This document shows, one piece after another, positions 1 through 11,600 of a stretch of DNA of 64,000 nt. The position numbers and the translations under genes are program-made. This DNA comes from Sinelater perroti. Its lineage: Eukaryota > Arthropoda > Insecta > Coleoptera > Elateridae. The stretch lies in NCBI GenBank assembly GCA_036346155.1, contig JARFIY010000099.1:23961501-24025500 (forward strand), read 5' to 3'. Position 1 is the first letter of the stretch. Every line of letters begins with the position of its first letter. Under the pieces are notes generated by a model, which was not told the origin of the DNA, searched no databases, and saw nothing but the letters and a program-made list of their open reading frames with translations.

Positions 1-2545
1 TGGATTGTTGACAGACGCAATAAACAGGGATAAGAGAGAATTTCTATTTTTATTTTTGCGCTTTGAATTTTGTCGGTGAGAAAGGCTCTATTTTGCATTG
101 AGAAATTATTGTTTTTTGACAATTACAACCGGCGTGAACTGTGCGGTCTAGATAATTAGCGAGGTAAGTAGTAAACTTTGGTATTATTATTATTGTTGTT
201 CTTGCGGTTGCATGGGTTTTCGAAATCAATAAGATATCAATTTGTTGGACTTGTAAAATGGTGATTATTTTCAAAATATGTCATTGACATTTCAATCACG
301 TTTAATGTTTTTTTGACAATGCGAAAAATTCTATTTGGGTTTAAACTTGTGAAAAGTCAATGCTATGTACTTTCAAAGCTATATTGATGGCCTGTCTTTT
401 TTTGTTAAATCTTAACATGATCAATATAAATTGTTGTCTTCAAACATTTGAATAAACGGCTTAATCTTTTTTTTTACTACATTACTACTTGTTTCTTTAT
501 ATTGTTTCATACATGTCTTTTATTAACTTTTCATGTATATTACTAGTGTAAATGGTGGTACTTAGTCTTTATTATTATATTTACTGACTTAATTATATGT
601 ACCGTCTTTATTGGTAGGTTACCTGAATTCGAGATTTCTGGTCATAATTAACTTTCTTGTGAACATACAGCCGTAGAAGAAAGTATAAAGCATTCTATAA
701 AAAATCATCCTTTACAATTAAAACATCAGTTTTATATTACTATTTGTTAGTTATTGTTAAGTATTCAATGTTTTGTTCTTCTCCCTTTAGATTTAATAAC
801 GGCAGCTATTCTTTTGCGCAAGCCCCTAATTTACTTCCCACTTACTTCAGGTGTAATACCATTCTATTCTTCCTGTAGGATTTTTTAAAACATTTTTTGA
901 TGTTGTGTTGTGCTTCCTTATTTTTTGCTTTAGTATGCCATAAACATACTCAATGAGGTTTAGATGTGACTAACAGTTGCACTTGATTGCTTTGAAACCA
1001 CTGCATGCCGCTTACAGATCTGTATGAGGTCCCATTATATTACTAAAATGTTCATGTTGGTGTCAACAATATATTATTAAATGTTTATGCGTTCTTCCAA
1101 ACAATAATTTCTTGTATACTGTCGGTCGCCATACAATTCTAGATCATCATGCTTCCCTCTGCGTGTTTGGCTGTAGGCACTACTCTCGTTACCTTACGTA
1201 AGTTTCCGCAGAAGTGCCATTTACCTGAGCAATTGTCAAAATTAATAGTTATTTATTATTTATATGAGTACATGTAAGAGAAATATAGTTGTAATTTAAA
1301 CATTGGAAATAACAGCAAAGTGCTCCATTAAGCGTACTCCAAAGCTAACCATAGAACATTGCTCAATCTCCCCTGTTAAATTTTGGTGCTTTAGAGCCTA
1401 ATGTAAACAAGCTTTTTGTTTATTTTCGTCTTTCTGTTCTTGCAATCTTTACGTCTGCTTTTCCGAGCCTTTTTCCAGGAACCTAGCACTATAAATAGTG
1501 TAGCAGAAAGTTTAAAAGAGGATTTTTCCGATTTTTAAATAAATCTCCCTTTGATTTTCAATCTTCACGTTAAGTAGTTTTTTCGGCATATGCTCTTGCG
1601 CTATACATGTGATCCAATGTCTCTAATATGTGTTATAGTACTTAAAAATAGCGAAATTGAAACATTTAAAATTTGACCTAGTCCCGTCAAAAGTGAATCC
1701 GTAAACGTTTCTAAACATTAAGTCCCCTTTTGCTAGGCATTTTCGCCGTATAATAACCGGCACTTCAAATCCGTTTACGCTTCGGCAATAACGAGACAGG
1801 TATTGGTATTAAAAGCAATTGATGTCACTTCGCATTCACAAAACATACATTTTCTGCTCAATGTTTTATTGATCTTTTATGAAAGCTCACACCATTTATA
1901 TTTTTGTTTATAAGTTATTTATAACAACATAATAACATTACATTTTGTTCTTGTAATATTAAAACTACATACAAACGAGGATGCCTCTCACTCCTTTTAA
2001 CATGCGTTTTCTAATTGTACCGTTACCTTTCTGTTTCTTTCTGTTAACACTTCAATAAATCTCATAACATCTTATATCCATTATTAATCTATTTTTAATT
2101 GTTTCGTAGTTTTTATGTGAAATAATTCTATATTTTTATATATTTAGATAAAATTGCTTATTGGGTATCTATTTGCAATTATATAATAAATTACAAAATA
2201 AAAATAAGAAAGAGAATAGCATCTGAGATTTAAGGATAACATTTTAAATAAATTTTGCCTGACATTTAGCAAGCATTTGCCGTTCGGAAATTTATCGTGC
2301 ATGGTCTTTATGATGCAATTACCTTATCAGTAATACATTCATAAGTTAATTACTTTTACTTTTATTATATCTATAGAATTAAGTTTTTATTTCCAAAAAT
2401 TTGACTTTCAGTACTTAATTAACGCAAACAAATTCTTAATTATAGAAAAACACAATAATGCAACTATGCCTTGCTGATCCGTATTCGTTTAATTCTTGAT
2501 GATGTCATAACTGAAAAAATCACACTAAAACATTTTAGCTTCCCT
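1..2545. other. AT-rich non-coding stretch
   Basis: No open frame longer than a chance ORF carries a recognisable domain here, and I see no terminal repeats, tRNA or clear tandem array. The stretch is strongly AT-rich with many homopolymer runs. Old unrecognised transposon debris cannot be excluded by eye. Confidence 0.5.
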
Positions 2546-2557
2546 GCATTGATTGCA
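2546..2557. repeat. Imperfect target-site duplication, 3' side of J1
   Basis: The 12 bases gcattgattgca directly precede a T-run (the A-tail of J1 seen on the plus strand). They resemble gcattcgattgta at 6605-6617, just beyond the other end of J1, with one inserted and one changed base. This fits an aged target duplication. By inference it fixes both ends of J1, but the match is imperfect. Confidence 0.5.
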
Positions 2558-2732
2558 TTTTTTTTAATATAGTTTAATCAGCTCAGCATTGATTTTGCTA
2601 TACATGATTCGGTTGTGAGTCTTAATTCTTATCTTATACTAACATTGTGAGGGTTACATTCCCCATATATTACATTGTACATTTATTCGATTTAATCCAT
2701 ATATTGATTTCTTGTCTATGAATCTTATGTAT

Positions 2733-5302
2733 TTATTGACATAAATCCGATGGGAGTCTTCTTTTTAGTCTTTTATGGTTACCTTTTTGATCAAGTTTAT
2801 ACGTCACTGCACTGTCGCATTCACTTATATTATCAAAGAATTTGTTGCACTGTTTATTTATGTGATCCAGTAGAGGCGGTAAATTTAGTTCTTCGTGAAT
2901 TTAGTCATTCCGCACAAACCATGGCGCATTCACTGAAATTCGAGCAACTTTGTTTCGCAGAACTTGTAATTTTCTGTGATGTGTATTAGATGTATTTCTC
3001 CATACAGGGCACGTATATGTTAAAATAGGTCTTAGTATTGTTTTACATATTAGCATAATGCACTCTACACGCAAATGTGATTTTCGATTTATAAGCGGGT
3101 ATAGGATACCTAGTCTGGCATAGCACTCACTTAGTTTTTTGTTCACATGGAAGCCCCATCCTAGTCTGGTGTCTAAGTAGACGCCCAATTATTTGAATCC
3201 TTGTTGTTCCACTCAATCTTATTTTGATTTAATTTTATGATTGGTAAGTTCTTTATTTGTTTTAGGGTGAAGATTTTTGTCTGTGTCTTTGTTACGTTGA
3301 TTTTAATTTTCCAGTTGTGCATCTCATCTAGGGCACTTTGTAGATAGTTCACTGATAATTGGAGGTTTTCACTTTTTGTTAAGATAGCAGTGTCATCCGC
3401 GAACATAGCCAGGGTAGTATTGTCAGTTGTTTGCAAGTCGTGCATGTAAATATTGAACAAGAGTGGTCCCAGTATACTACCTTGCGGTACTCCCGACAAT
3501 ATTGGTCTTTTGTTTATTATTTTGTACCTTAGTCCTAGGTGCCAGACTTTGTCGAAGGCATTTTGTAGGTCGATAAATGCTGCTACAGTGTATTTCTTAT
3601 TCTCAAAGCTTGTCTCTATTAGTTCGGTAATTCTCATTAATTAGTGTGTTGTCGAGTGCTTTCTTTTAAATCACATTTGTTGACGAGGAATGATATTACG
3701 TTAATTCACTATCTTTTGGATCTTCTCATATACAACTTTATCCAACAGTTTAGAGAGTGTTGAAAGTAAACTTATGAGCCTGTAACTTTCCGGACTGTGC
3801 TTTTCTTTACCACTTTTATGAAATTGTAATATGTCAAAATGTATCCATTCATTAGGAAAGTATCCTATTCGAAGGCAGGCGTTAAATATATTTGTTAGGC
3901 TGGCCAATGATTTTTTGGTGAACTGTTTTAATATAGTATTTGTTATTTGATCTGGACCTAGCGACTTTTTGTTGGGTAGTTTTAAAATAAATTTTTGAAT
4001 TTCTGCTGGCGTAGTTGGTTCTATCTCTATGGGGTGTTGACTATTGAAACTATTATTTGTTTCAATTACTTCTTGTTGCTGGTGTTGTACGGTGTTTGCG
4101 TAATTGGGTGTAAGTACTTTTTCAAAGTGTGATGCTAGAAGATTAGCTTTGTCTTCGCCAGCTGGATATCTGTTGCCGTTGGCTGTTAGTGGGGAAATGA
4201 TGTTAGGTTGCATTAATAATTTTTTGGTAGCCTGCCACATCGTTGCGTCTCTTGGCTGGAGCTCTTTAATATATTTGTTATATAAATTATATCTGTAGTT
4301 GTCTAATTTTATCCTGACTTGGTGAGTGAGCTGATTATAAAACGTTTTAAGATGCGGCCGTCTGGTCCGTTGCCATTCACGTATGGTTCTATTCTTTAGT
4401 TTAATTAAGTTGGCTATTTCGATTGCAGTATGGATACCATTGCGGTTTTTTTTTGCTTCCAAGGTGTTAGTGCAGGTTGTACACTTATTTTTACTACTTG
4501 AGTATAATGCTTGACTGCCTCATCAGTATCGCTAGTGGAATGAATTGGTCCAAAGTTTTTGATATTTTTGTCAAGCTCTCGTTGAAACATATTCCAGTTT
4601 ATTTTTCCTTCAATTAATTTTGGTAATAGGGGTGTCTGCAGTAGTTCGCTATAGAAGGAGAGTGTTACCGGTAGGTGATCTGAATCAAGTTCATTCAAAA
4701 CGGTTTGGTAGATAGGTGTTTGAAAGTTTTTAAATAAAACGACATCCAAGATATCCGGTTTACAATCTGTTCTATAGGGGTAGTAAGTATATTCTTTAGG
4801 GGCTGATATTTGTATGTTGTGGTTCGTCAGTATTTGATTTAGCCTGGAACCATTCGGGTTATCAGCGCTACATCCCAGAATTTTTGTTTGCAATTGAGAT
4901 CCCCAATTAGCAATGTTGGTTTATTTGTGCAGAAAATTTTTGAAATGTCTTCTTCTAGAATCCGTTTATTGGGTTGTTTATAAGCTGCATGAAGTATGAT
5001 TTCAGTTTTATTTTTAAATATCAGGTTAACATCTGTTGTTTCTAGGTTTTCAAGGTTTAGATCCAGTAACTGGTAGTGAACTAATTTTTGTTTGATTGCA
5101 ATTGCCACTCCTCCCGATGCTGTCTGCGTTTCTCTATCTTGAAAATTTCTGTATTTATAAGATGTGTCTCGGTGATGCAAGTCATATCAACGTTATGTCT
5201 AAACAAGAACTCGATAAATATACTGCGCTGTCTCTTTATGCCATCAGCGTGCCAATTTAGGGCTGTTATATTACTAACTGTGAATTTTTTATTTAGATCC
5301 AT
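2733..5302 (-). pseudogene. J1 ORF2: endonuclease/reverse transcriptase, broken
   Basis: ORF2 would nick target DNA and copy the element RNA onto it. The chosen start is the ATG at 5302, aligned with the J6 counterpart. The endonuclease shows ITETHL near 5180-5160, LIGDLN near 4905 and SDHLPV near 4680, which are the expected catalytic-region motifs. RT motif A is FIDLQNAFDKVW (about 3577-3540), B is GVPQGSILGP (about 3493-3465) and C is FADDTA (about 3400). The order then continues through the thumb to a basic C-terminus ending at the TAA at 2735-2733. The coding frame is broken into at least five pieces (breaks near 5100, 4860, 4440, 3670 and 3180). About 35 residues expected between motifs A and B are absent, so the polymerase core itself is damaged. 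Confidence 0.85.
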
Positions 5303-6429
5303 AAGGGGAAAATAATGGTATTATTTTTCTTAAATAAGGCATAATTTTATCCAGGTGTGGTATTAATAGCTCAATTACTTTTGATATAATACTGGTTAGA
5401 AGGTCCTGTTCTTCATATTTGGTTTCGTGATTTCCTCTAGGTTTTGTTGGTAGTTTGGAAAAAGATCTGTTGTAGTCTTGTTATTCATAGGAATTTAATT
5501 GTTGAATATTTTGACTTACAGCTACTTTTGTTGTGGCTGGTGAAATCCACGCTCGTGCTATAGTTTGACTTACGGCTAATTTTCTGGTAATAATTGCATC
5601 CTTTGAAGTTCGCGGGATACAGTTCTTTGCAATTCACGCATTGAGGGGGATCAGTAGGTTTTTTTGAGCATTTATTATATTCATGATTATTTGTGCACTT
5701 GACGCACCGTGGCTCCATTTGGCAATAATTCCGTGTATGTCCTTAGAGTTGACATTGGGGAATTTCTTATGATTTTCTTCTTCCTTCCACTTCAATGATA
5801 CTACACTGGATTTTCTTTAAGTTTATAATTTCCTTTGCCATTGCGATGTCTTCCAGGTCCACCGCGCATAGCGGTATGGGCTCTCTGTCCTTGTTATAAA
5901 GACGGGTAACTTTAGTTACAGGGTATTTCAAGTTTATTAACTCTTTTCATACTTCCTTATCAGTAGTTGGAACCGGAAGATTTCGGATAATAATTGAAAA
6001 ATTGTTTTATTCAGGGTCTTTAAGTGTGTGGTAATTTAATTTGTTATCATTGTGATTTTTCTGTAATCCTCAATAGTACTTAAGTTAATTCTGAGTTTAT
6101 CCCCTTTTTAGGCTGTATTAAATTCTTCTTTAACGTTTTCCTTAAGATCTTTTATAATTTCTTAGTGTTTTATACGTGAAGCGTAGTGTAGGAATATCGG
6201 TGGAATTTTTATTTTAGTTTCTTGCGTTGAGGTAGAAGGAATATTTTGTTCGTCGATGTGCATTTGTTCTACAGCTGCACCGTATTTGCCTTGCTGAATT
6301 ATGTTTGAAGCGCTCTGAATGTTGTCATTTGATAAGTAATAGTGTGTAAGTAAGTGTGGCGAGATCGAAGTAATACTTTTTATTTAGTGTGACAGGTGGT
6401 GAAAGTTCGTTATAATTCCTCTTACCCAT
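5289..6429 (-). pseudogene. J1 ORF1: zinc-knuckle RNA-binding protein, broken
   Basis: ORF1 of Jockey-type elements packages element RNA. The ATG at 6429 opens MGKRNYNELSPPV, which resembles the J6 ORF1 start (both have a LSPP motif near residue 10), so I took it as the start. A central region resembling the RNA-recognition fold is readable in shifted frames around 6000-5800. Two CCHC knuckles are intact at about 5706-5600 (CVKCTNNHEYNKC and CVNCKELYPANFKGC), and a first knuckle upstream is degraded. The hydrophobic tail (DLLTSIISKVIELLIPHLD) reads to a TAA at 5291-5289, so ORF1 ends 14 nt inside ORF2. Several frameshifts and stops disrupt the middle. Confidence 0.75.
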
Positions 6430-6444
6430 TTTGTTGTGATGAGG

Positions 6445-6467
6445 AACCCCCCGTCCCCGTGGGGGTT
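6445..6467 (-). promoter_or_regulatory. C-rich/G-rich hairpin just upstream of J1 ORF1
   Basis: The plus strand reads aaccccc (6445-6451), a 9-nt loop, then gggggtt (6461-6467): a perfect 7-bp stem 15 nt upstream of the ORF1 ATG. J6 carries a hairpin of the same type at the same place (60116-60130). A role in RNA packaging or translation is inference; only the structure and its recurrence are seen. Confidence 0.6.
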
Positions 6468-6604
6468 TATCTGTTAATTAGAGTTTATTCGAAGTGATAA
6501 TTACAAATATCGATAAGCACTTGACCTCAGGTCGGCTCGCACTTGTTGTTTGATAATGCGGAGAAGGCGACCGCGGAAGGGCCTTACGCTCCGAAATCAA
6601 ACGG

Positions 6605-6617
6605 GCATTCGATTGTA
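6605..6617. repeat. Imperfect target-site duplication, 5' side of J1
   Basis: The sequence gcattcgattgta matches the 12-mer at 2546-2557 apart from one inserted base and one transition. It lies immediately beyond the inferred 5' end of J1. Confidence 0.5.
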
Positions 6618-9600
6618 TGTTCTAAAATATTTGGCTTGTTTATATTATTTTTTGTAGTTTGTCCTAAATTATGGTAACCGTAAATCATGTTTAAGTATTT
6701 TTGTGTGTTCTTAAAATAACACTTGAAAAAAGAAGGAGTCAATATTATTTACGTTTTTATTTACTTTAGATTTTTAAATCTCTTAAAAGGTTTCTATCGT
6801 CTTACTATACTATAGACTTTGCTATTTCATTTTTTAGATTTTGCTAGGAATTTTATATCACTAGATTCTTTGTGATTTGCTGTGATTCTTACTTATATGA
6901 AATATTTAGTGCAAATTGAAAATATCACACAAGTTTGTAAAAGCCGATTGGAATTTGAAAGAAAGTTAATCTCAGCATAACTGGACTGTATACTTAGTAC
7001 GCTTTGTAATTAAATACTTAACCCGGAATCAACCTCAATTATGGCTATAGTTTCTTTCGAGAAAGACTTTATATAACTATATTTACAAAACAGAATCCAA
7101 AATTACATAACTATAGAACTTACAAATTAGGTGGTATTATCAATATTGAGTTGTAGATTAAGAAATTTAAAAATATAGATAATCGCTAACTGATGTTTAG
7201 TTGCATTTAGAGAATAAAGATGTCTTTACTAAGATACGTAATGAATTTTAAGGTATTAAAAAAAGTCGATGTATAAAATATGCAAAATTTTTATATAGTG
7301 TTGTTACGACAAAATTAGTCCTAATATTCAGTATATTATTATTATATTTTTTATGTAATTCTACAATCAACGCTATCAAATGCTTCTAGAACTACTTTAA
7401 CACATACTTCCAAATTAACAGGCTATTCGATGGCTGGTTGTCGTAATATGACGTGTAGTTTCAGCAACTTAAAATTATAATGACTAAAAAATACTCTCTG
7501 TATTGTTAATAGTCTTTGAAATATTTTTATTTAATTTTACTAGATTAAATATTATCTAACAATTTCGTTATTTAAAATTTTAACAAAATAAAAAATATCT
7601 TTTCTGAAACGTATATATATATATTGTTTTATTAAACAGACCGTTTATTATTTTAAAGCTACTCTGTCTTCATAACTTCCTAATTATTTATTTTTGGTAG
7701 AATAAATACCCATTTGTTTTTGTTATTATATTTTAATTTTGTATATAAGAGCAACCCATTTTTGAGAATTTTTTAATTTGTTGCATTGCCTGCGTTTTTT
7801 CGTTCAAATAAAATCAAAATTGTTAGCAGTTCGTACATTTGCGACTTAAAATTATTTCAATAAACAAAGTAAACGTCACCAAAAATGAGCTATTTCTAAT
7901 ATAATAGACAATTTGCGTAACCTTAATGTAATCTGATAACCAATGTAAATAGATTATAATGCGCATGCGTGAACGAGAACAATTTCACTGGTCATTTGTT
8001 AATTGAGAATTAGGCACTGGTGAGTAAGCAGCGAGAAAAGCATTAACTGTGCATTAAATTTTATGCAAAACCAAAACATTTGTCCGAAACGGTGTATAAA
8101 GGCAACTAATAATCGATAGCTTCATCACAACAATACGCCCGCTTATTAATCATATTTTAAAAAATTCTGTTGCCTTCAATATTGCACTATTTTTGCTTAA
8201 TATATAAGTTTTTCGTTACCATAATTTTAAGTTTTTGTTATATAGCCCAATACTTTAGAAACAAATCAGATATATGTTTATGTTCTACCAAGTACAATAT
8301 GTAGCTATTTTCTATGAACGTTTCAATTAATTAAAACAATAACTTCTTCTACTGCTTCAGTAATATTTTTACAGAGGTGCATTTGAACGTTTAGTTGACT
8401 GACTGCTCTGTCTACATCAGCCGTCTCAAATTATATAAAATAGTAAGTTTCTAATGATTAAGGTATTCAACAAACTGAGTTTTAACATTATGAATCATAC
8501 GAAACACCACAATAACCCTTTTGACTTTGAAAGTAAGACACATAATTGTGTCACCCTTTTGGCAGCACACTAATTTGTATAATTTTCGTTCTGATTTCTT
8601 TATTTGTCTTAGTAACCCCCTATGTGGTTTTGTTATAATCTTTCAGCTGGATTAGAGTCTACATCAAACTTATTAGTAAATAAATTAAAACTAAATTCGG
8701 TTGCTGTTGCAAGTAATATATGTATAAGATGTTGTAAAATCCTACTTGTAATTGAAAGATTTGATCACATTAAATTCTCAGTCTTAGCCATTACATAAAT
8801 CTGAAAGTCTGGTTTTATGGGTCTCTTAAGATCGATGTACCTAAAGTTGTATTCTACATTGTCGAACACTGTTTGAGGAAGTTACTACAACTATTTGAAT
8901 ATCATATTCACCAGATCACTAATTGCAGCACATCTATTTTAAATTTTCCAATTATAAGCAACTGACTTAGCTGTAGCTTAGTATCCGTAACAATATTTAT
9001 CGTTTCCTAAATAATTTATATGTTATAAAACACATCTTATAAAAGTTAATGTGCAGATTTCAGTAAAGGTAGAGTAAAAGTTAATTACATTTTTGAAAAA
9101 AAATATAGAGCATTAAGTTTGACCTTCATGATGTTTCAGATATGCCAAAACACAAAGAATCTAAATATTATCAGATTAAATTATGGTTACATTAAGTCTA
9201 CAAGCAAGCAACTCTTTTAATTTTGTATGTACACAAAAAGCTACAATAAAAACATTTTAATCAAACTTAATTTGGATGAGACAGGATTTTTAACAAAGGT
9301 AAATTAATGACTGTGAGAAGCAAATGTAAATTTATAACTACAAAGATAATTCATATAACAAGCAAGCCTTTCGTATTATGATGAACCTTTTACTTTACGA
9401 CAACATACATATTTAGCATTATTGCAAAGGTCAAACTGATAGCTAGCGTCATAGGTAAAGTAGAAGACTTTGTATCATTTTACACAATGTATTATTAAAT
9501 TTTTATTTAATTCTGCAAGTTTATAACATTTGCGTAAGCAGTTCAAAAATGTAAAGTTCTTGAGAGCTAAAGTGTTTAAATTATATGCTTTATCTTGTGA

Positions 9601-9985
9601 GAACTATACGAAAGTGCAAATTTTTTCTAGTATTTGTTGTTCCAAGCCCTAGCTGAAAGCAAGAGAACATTTATCATCTTATTCTTGGAAACCGAAACAT
9701 CACAGTGCATGAAACAGCTGTAACGAGTAATACAAGTATTGGACGTATAGAAAAATTGTATTAACAGACTTAGAAATTTTAAAAAATGTATGCTCCGTGA
9801 GTTTAAGCTTGTTAAACGAAAAATCTAAAACTACAAAACTTTTAAATCACTATCAAACAAAAGAAAATAGTTTTTAAACTATACATTAAAGTAGGATGAA
9901 TTTTTAATGTTCCAGTATAGAGTGGCTTTTGAAAAATAAGAATTGTTTAGTAAAAGCAAAAAAATACTTTTCATAACTATTTTTT
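6618..9985. other. AT-rich non-coding stretch
   Basis: No protein domain, terminal repeat or RNA gene is recognised in this 3.4 kb. The only candidate signals are the short NRF1-like palindrome and splice-donor-like sequence listed separately near 7.96-8.02 kb. Long A and T runs dominate the rest. Confidence 0.45.
7960..8025 (+). promoter_or_regulatory. Possible promoter/first-exon signals (weak)
   Basis: The sequence tgcgcatgcgt at 7960-7970 matches the palindromic NRF1 (insect ewg) recognition motif, a site common near housekeeping transcription starts. About 50 bases downstream, ctg|gtgagtaag at 8017-8028 matches the 5' splice-donor consensus. Together they could mark a short non-coding first exon. 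Each is short enough to arise by chance in this length, and no coding exon was found downstream. Confidence 0.15.
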
Positions 9986-9989
9986 TTGA

Positions 9990-10330
9990 ATTTTTGAAGA
10001 AGTTGTGTTTATTGATTTCCTACATGAATAATCCACGATTAATACTATTTACTTTTGCAAGGTTTTAGGAAAAATAAGACTACATACCAGTGAAAACAAC
10101 CAGAAGCTTTTACTGGTAGTATACTACTGCTATAAGACAGTGTCAGGTTGCGTACCACTAAAATGATGTAAACATTTCTCACAAATCACAGTTGGAAAAC
10201 TTTTGAACATCCGCCCTATAGCATTGATTTAGTATGTGGCGAGTACCACATGTTTAGGCTACTGAAAACACACAGAAATATCTATCATAAAAAGAAGCAT
10301 AAGAAGAAGAGCAAGATAGTTTGGTCCAAT
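9990..10330 (+). pseudogene. mariner-type transposase relic (C-terminal half)
   Basis: Conceptual reading gives a mariner-like region with VVFIDFLHE near 10002-10030 (compare the family's block ahead of the second catalytic Asp). Then, near 10198-10250, FEHPPYSIDL corresponds to the HPPYSPDLAPCD block with the third catalytic Asp. The expected HDNA(R/P)H block is not recognisable, frames shift, and stops occur. No terminal repeats are evident. This is an old fragment with no coding capacity. Confidence 0.5.
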
Positions 10331-10855
10331 TAAGGTAAAAGGAGGTTAAAGAATATGTTTATAATTATTGGTTTTGTGCTCGATCTACTGCTTTTTGTGA
10401 TACGTACATTAGGAAACTTGAGGGTAAATATTGAAACTTTTTCCCTCTTGGAAATTTCAACCTACTTGCATAGTTTTCGTGATAATCAGGGTCAAAGTTG
10501 GACAAAAATAGTTCGAAAATTTGCTTCGACGTTATGCTGCGTTGGTTGTGTTCAAGTAACAAAAATATTTCTGGTTGCGGGGGCGGGTGCGTCTACGTGT
10601 AAACCAAGTTTACAGACTTGGTTCATTAAGGGGACAAGGCTGGAACATTTTTCCGAAAAATAGAAAATTTCAAGTTTTAACTGTGACAAATAGCCTAGAT
10701 GGCTCTCATTTGAATCATAGGTTTTTCCTCTGGTACTTCATATTTGACCCTACCCTGCAGGAAACAGAATAAATGTAACTGAAATATGGGTCACTTTAGT
10801 TTTTCGCGATCTAAAAAAAAACTAAGCCTTGGCCCGTCAAAGTCAAAATTGTTAG
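10331..10855. other. Unassigned spacer with chance ORFs
   Basis: Overlapping frames of 60-100 codons occur on both strands near 10355-10770, but none resembles a known family and their codon content looks random. A poly-purine/pyrimidine patch (gaagaagagc) closes the preceding mariner relic. Confidence 0.4.
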
Positions 10856-11460
10856 TTCTTCTTCTTCTTTCTCCTGGCTATTATCCCAATTTATTTGCCC
10901 TCCTAGTACTTCTGCGTCAAACTGTACGGTTGTGGATTGTCTCTTTTGTTTTGTTATTGGTGGCCGTCCATGACCTCTTTTTCGTCTTCTATATTCAGGA
11001 CTCTTTTAGTCATATGGTCATAATCTCGCCTCATCACATGTCCGTACCAGCGTAAGGGGTTTTCTGAAGTTTATCATGTGTCTTATCGACTTTAAAAGTA
11101 CCACAGGTATATTCATTTCTTATTTTATCTATTTTCTAAACTCCACCAGACCAGCGTAGCATCTTCATCTCTGTGGTGTAAATTTTTTGTTCATCCGTCT
11201 TGCTCGTCGACCAGCAATCAAATCCATATAGTAGGATTGGTCTTACTGCCCTTTTTATACGTTTCTTGACATTAAACGGCATACGGAAGTCGCATAGAAT
11301 GCCAGACAACGATCTGCCTGGATTCTATATGTGTGTGTCTCTCTACACAGGCTTTTAATGCTACAGTGGATCCAAGCTACTTAAACTCTTCAACTCTGTT
11401 AAGAGGTCTGTTTTCGATGCCTGGACATGGTATGGTTATTAGTTGTATCTAATTTTCAAT
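10856..11460 (-). pseudogene. RTE-like LINE relic, 3' (C-terminal) part
   Basis: Reading the minus strand gives RPILLYGFDCWS near 11240, then MKMLRWSGG near 11165, IRNEY, and a degraded copy of the basic GRP..RW type tail near 10960. These are the landmarks of the C-terminal domain of RTE-type reverse transcriptases. The relic ends at a (GAA)n tail (seen as cttcttcttc at 10858-10867), as is usual for such elements. Frames are broken throughout, and the RT core with its catalytic motifs is absent, consistent with 5' truncation. Confidence 0.6.
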
Positions 11461-11471
11461 TATTTCGTTCT

Positions 11472-11600
11472 AATATGGCGGAATGGAGTCGTTGATCTGT
11501 AGTGAACTCTAACATGTCGTAGTGGGGTCATTAACCTATAATAAACTTCAATATGGCTGATTGAGGTCATTGACCTGCAGAGAACTGCAATATGACATAG
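11472..11600. repeat. 39-bp tandem repeat, 3.3 copies
   Basis: Three consecutive 39-nt units begin aatatggcgg (11472), aacatgtcgt (11511) and aatatggctg (11550). A partial fourth begins at 11589. Units share the core ggtcattgacct or a close variant and differ at about a quarter of positions, so the array is old. It also creates a 13-residue periodicity in a chance minus-strand ORF. Confidence 0.75.

Larger units (their letters stand above)
2558..6604 (-). mobile_element. Jockey-type LINE J1, near full length, inactive
   Basis: This is a two-ORF non-LTR retrotransposon read on the minus strand. The order is a 5' leader of about 175 nt with a C-rich/G-rich hairpin, ORF1 with zinc knuckles, ORF2 with AP-type endonuclease and reverse transcriptase, a 3' UTR of about 175 nt, and a short A-tail (the T-run at 2558-2565). 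Candidate target duplications flank both ends, so it does not look 5'-truncated. Frameshifts and an internal RT deletion make it inactive. Its protein sequence is closer to J6 (60-64 kb) than to J2 and J4: for example both J1 and J6 end ORF2 with a basic LKR(R/K)LP motif. Assignment to the Jockey group is by motif order and ORF1 type. A phylogeny would be needed to place it more finely. Confidence 0.85.

Noticed and set aside
10355..10663. A 102-codon gene with a hydrophobic start resembling a signal peptide
   Set aside because: T-rich DNA readily gives hydrophobic leaders; an antisense frame is equally open and no domain follows.
11472..11600. A CRISPR array
   Set aside because: Units are contiguous, without unique spacers, and the setting is eukaryotic.
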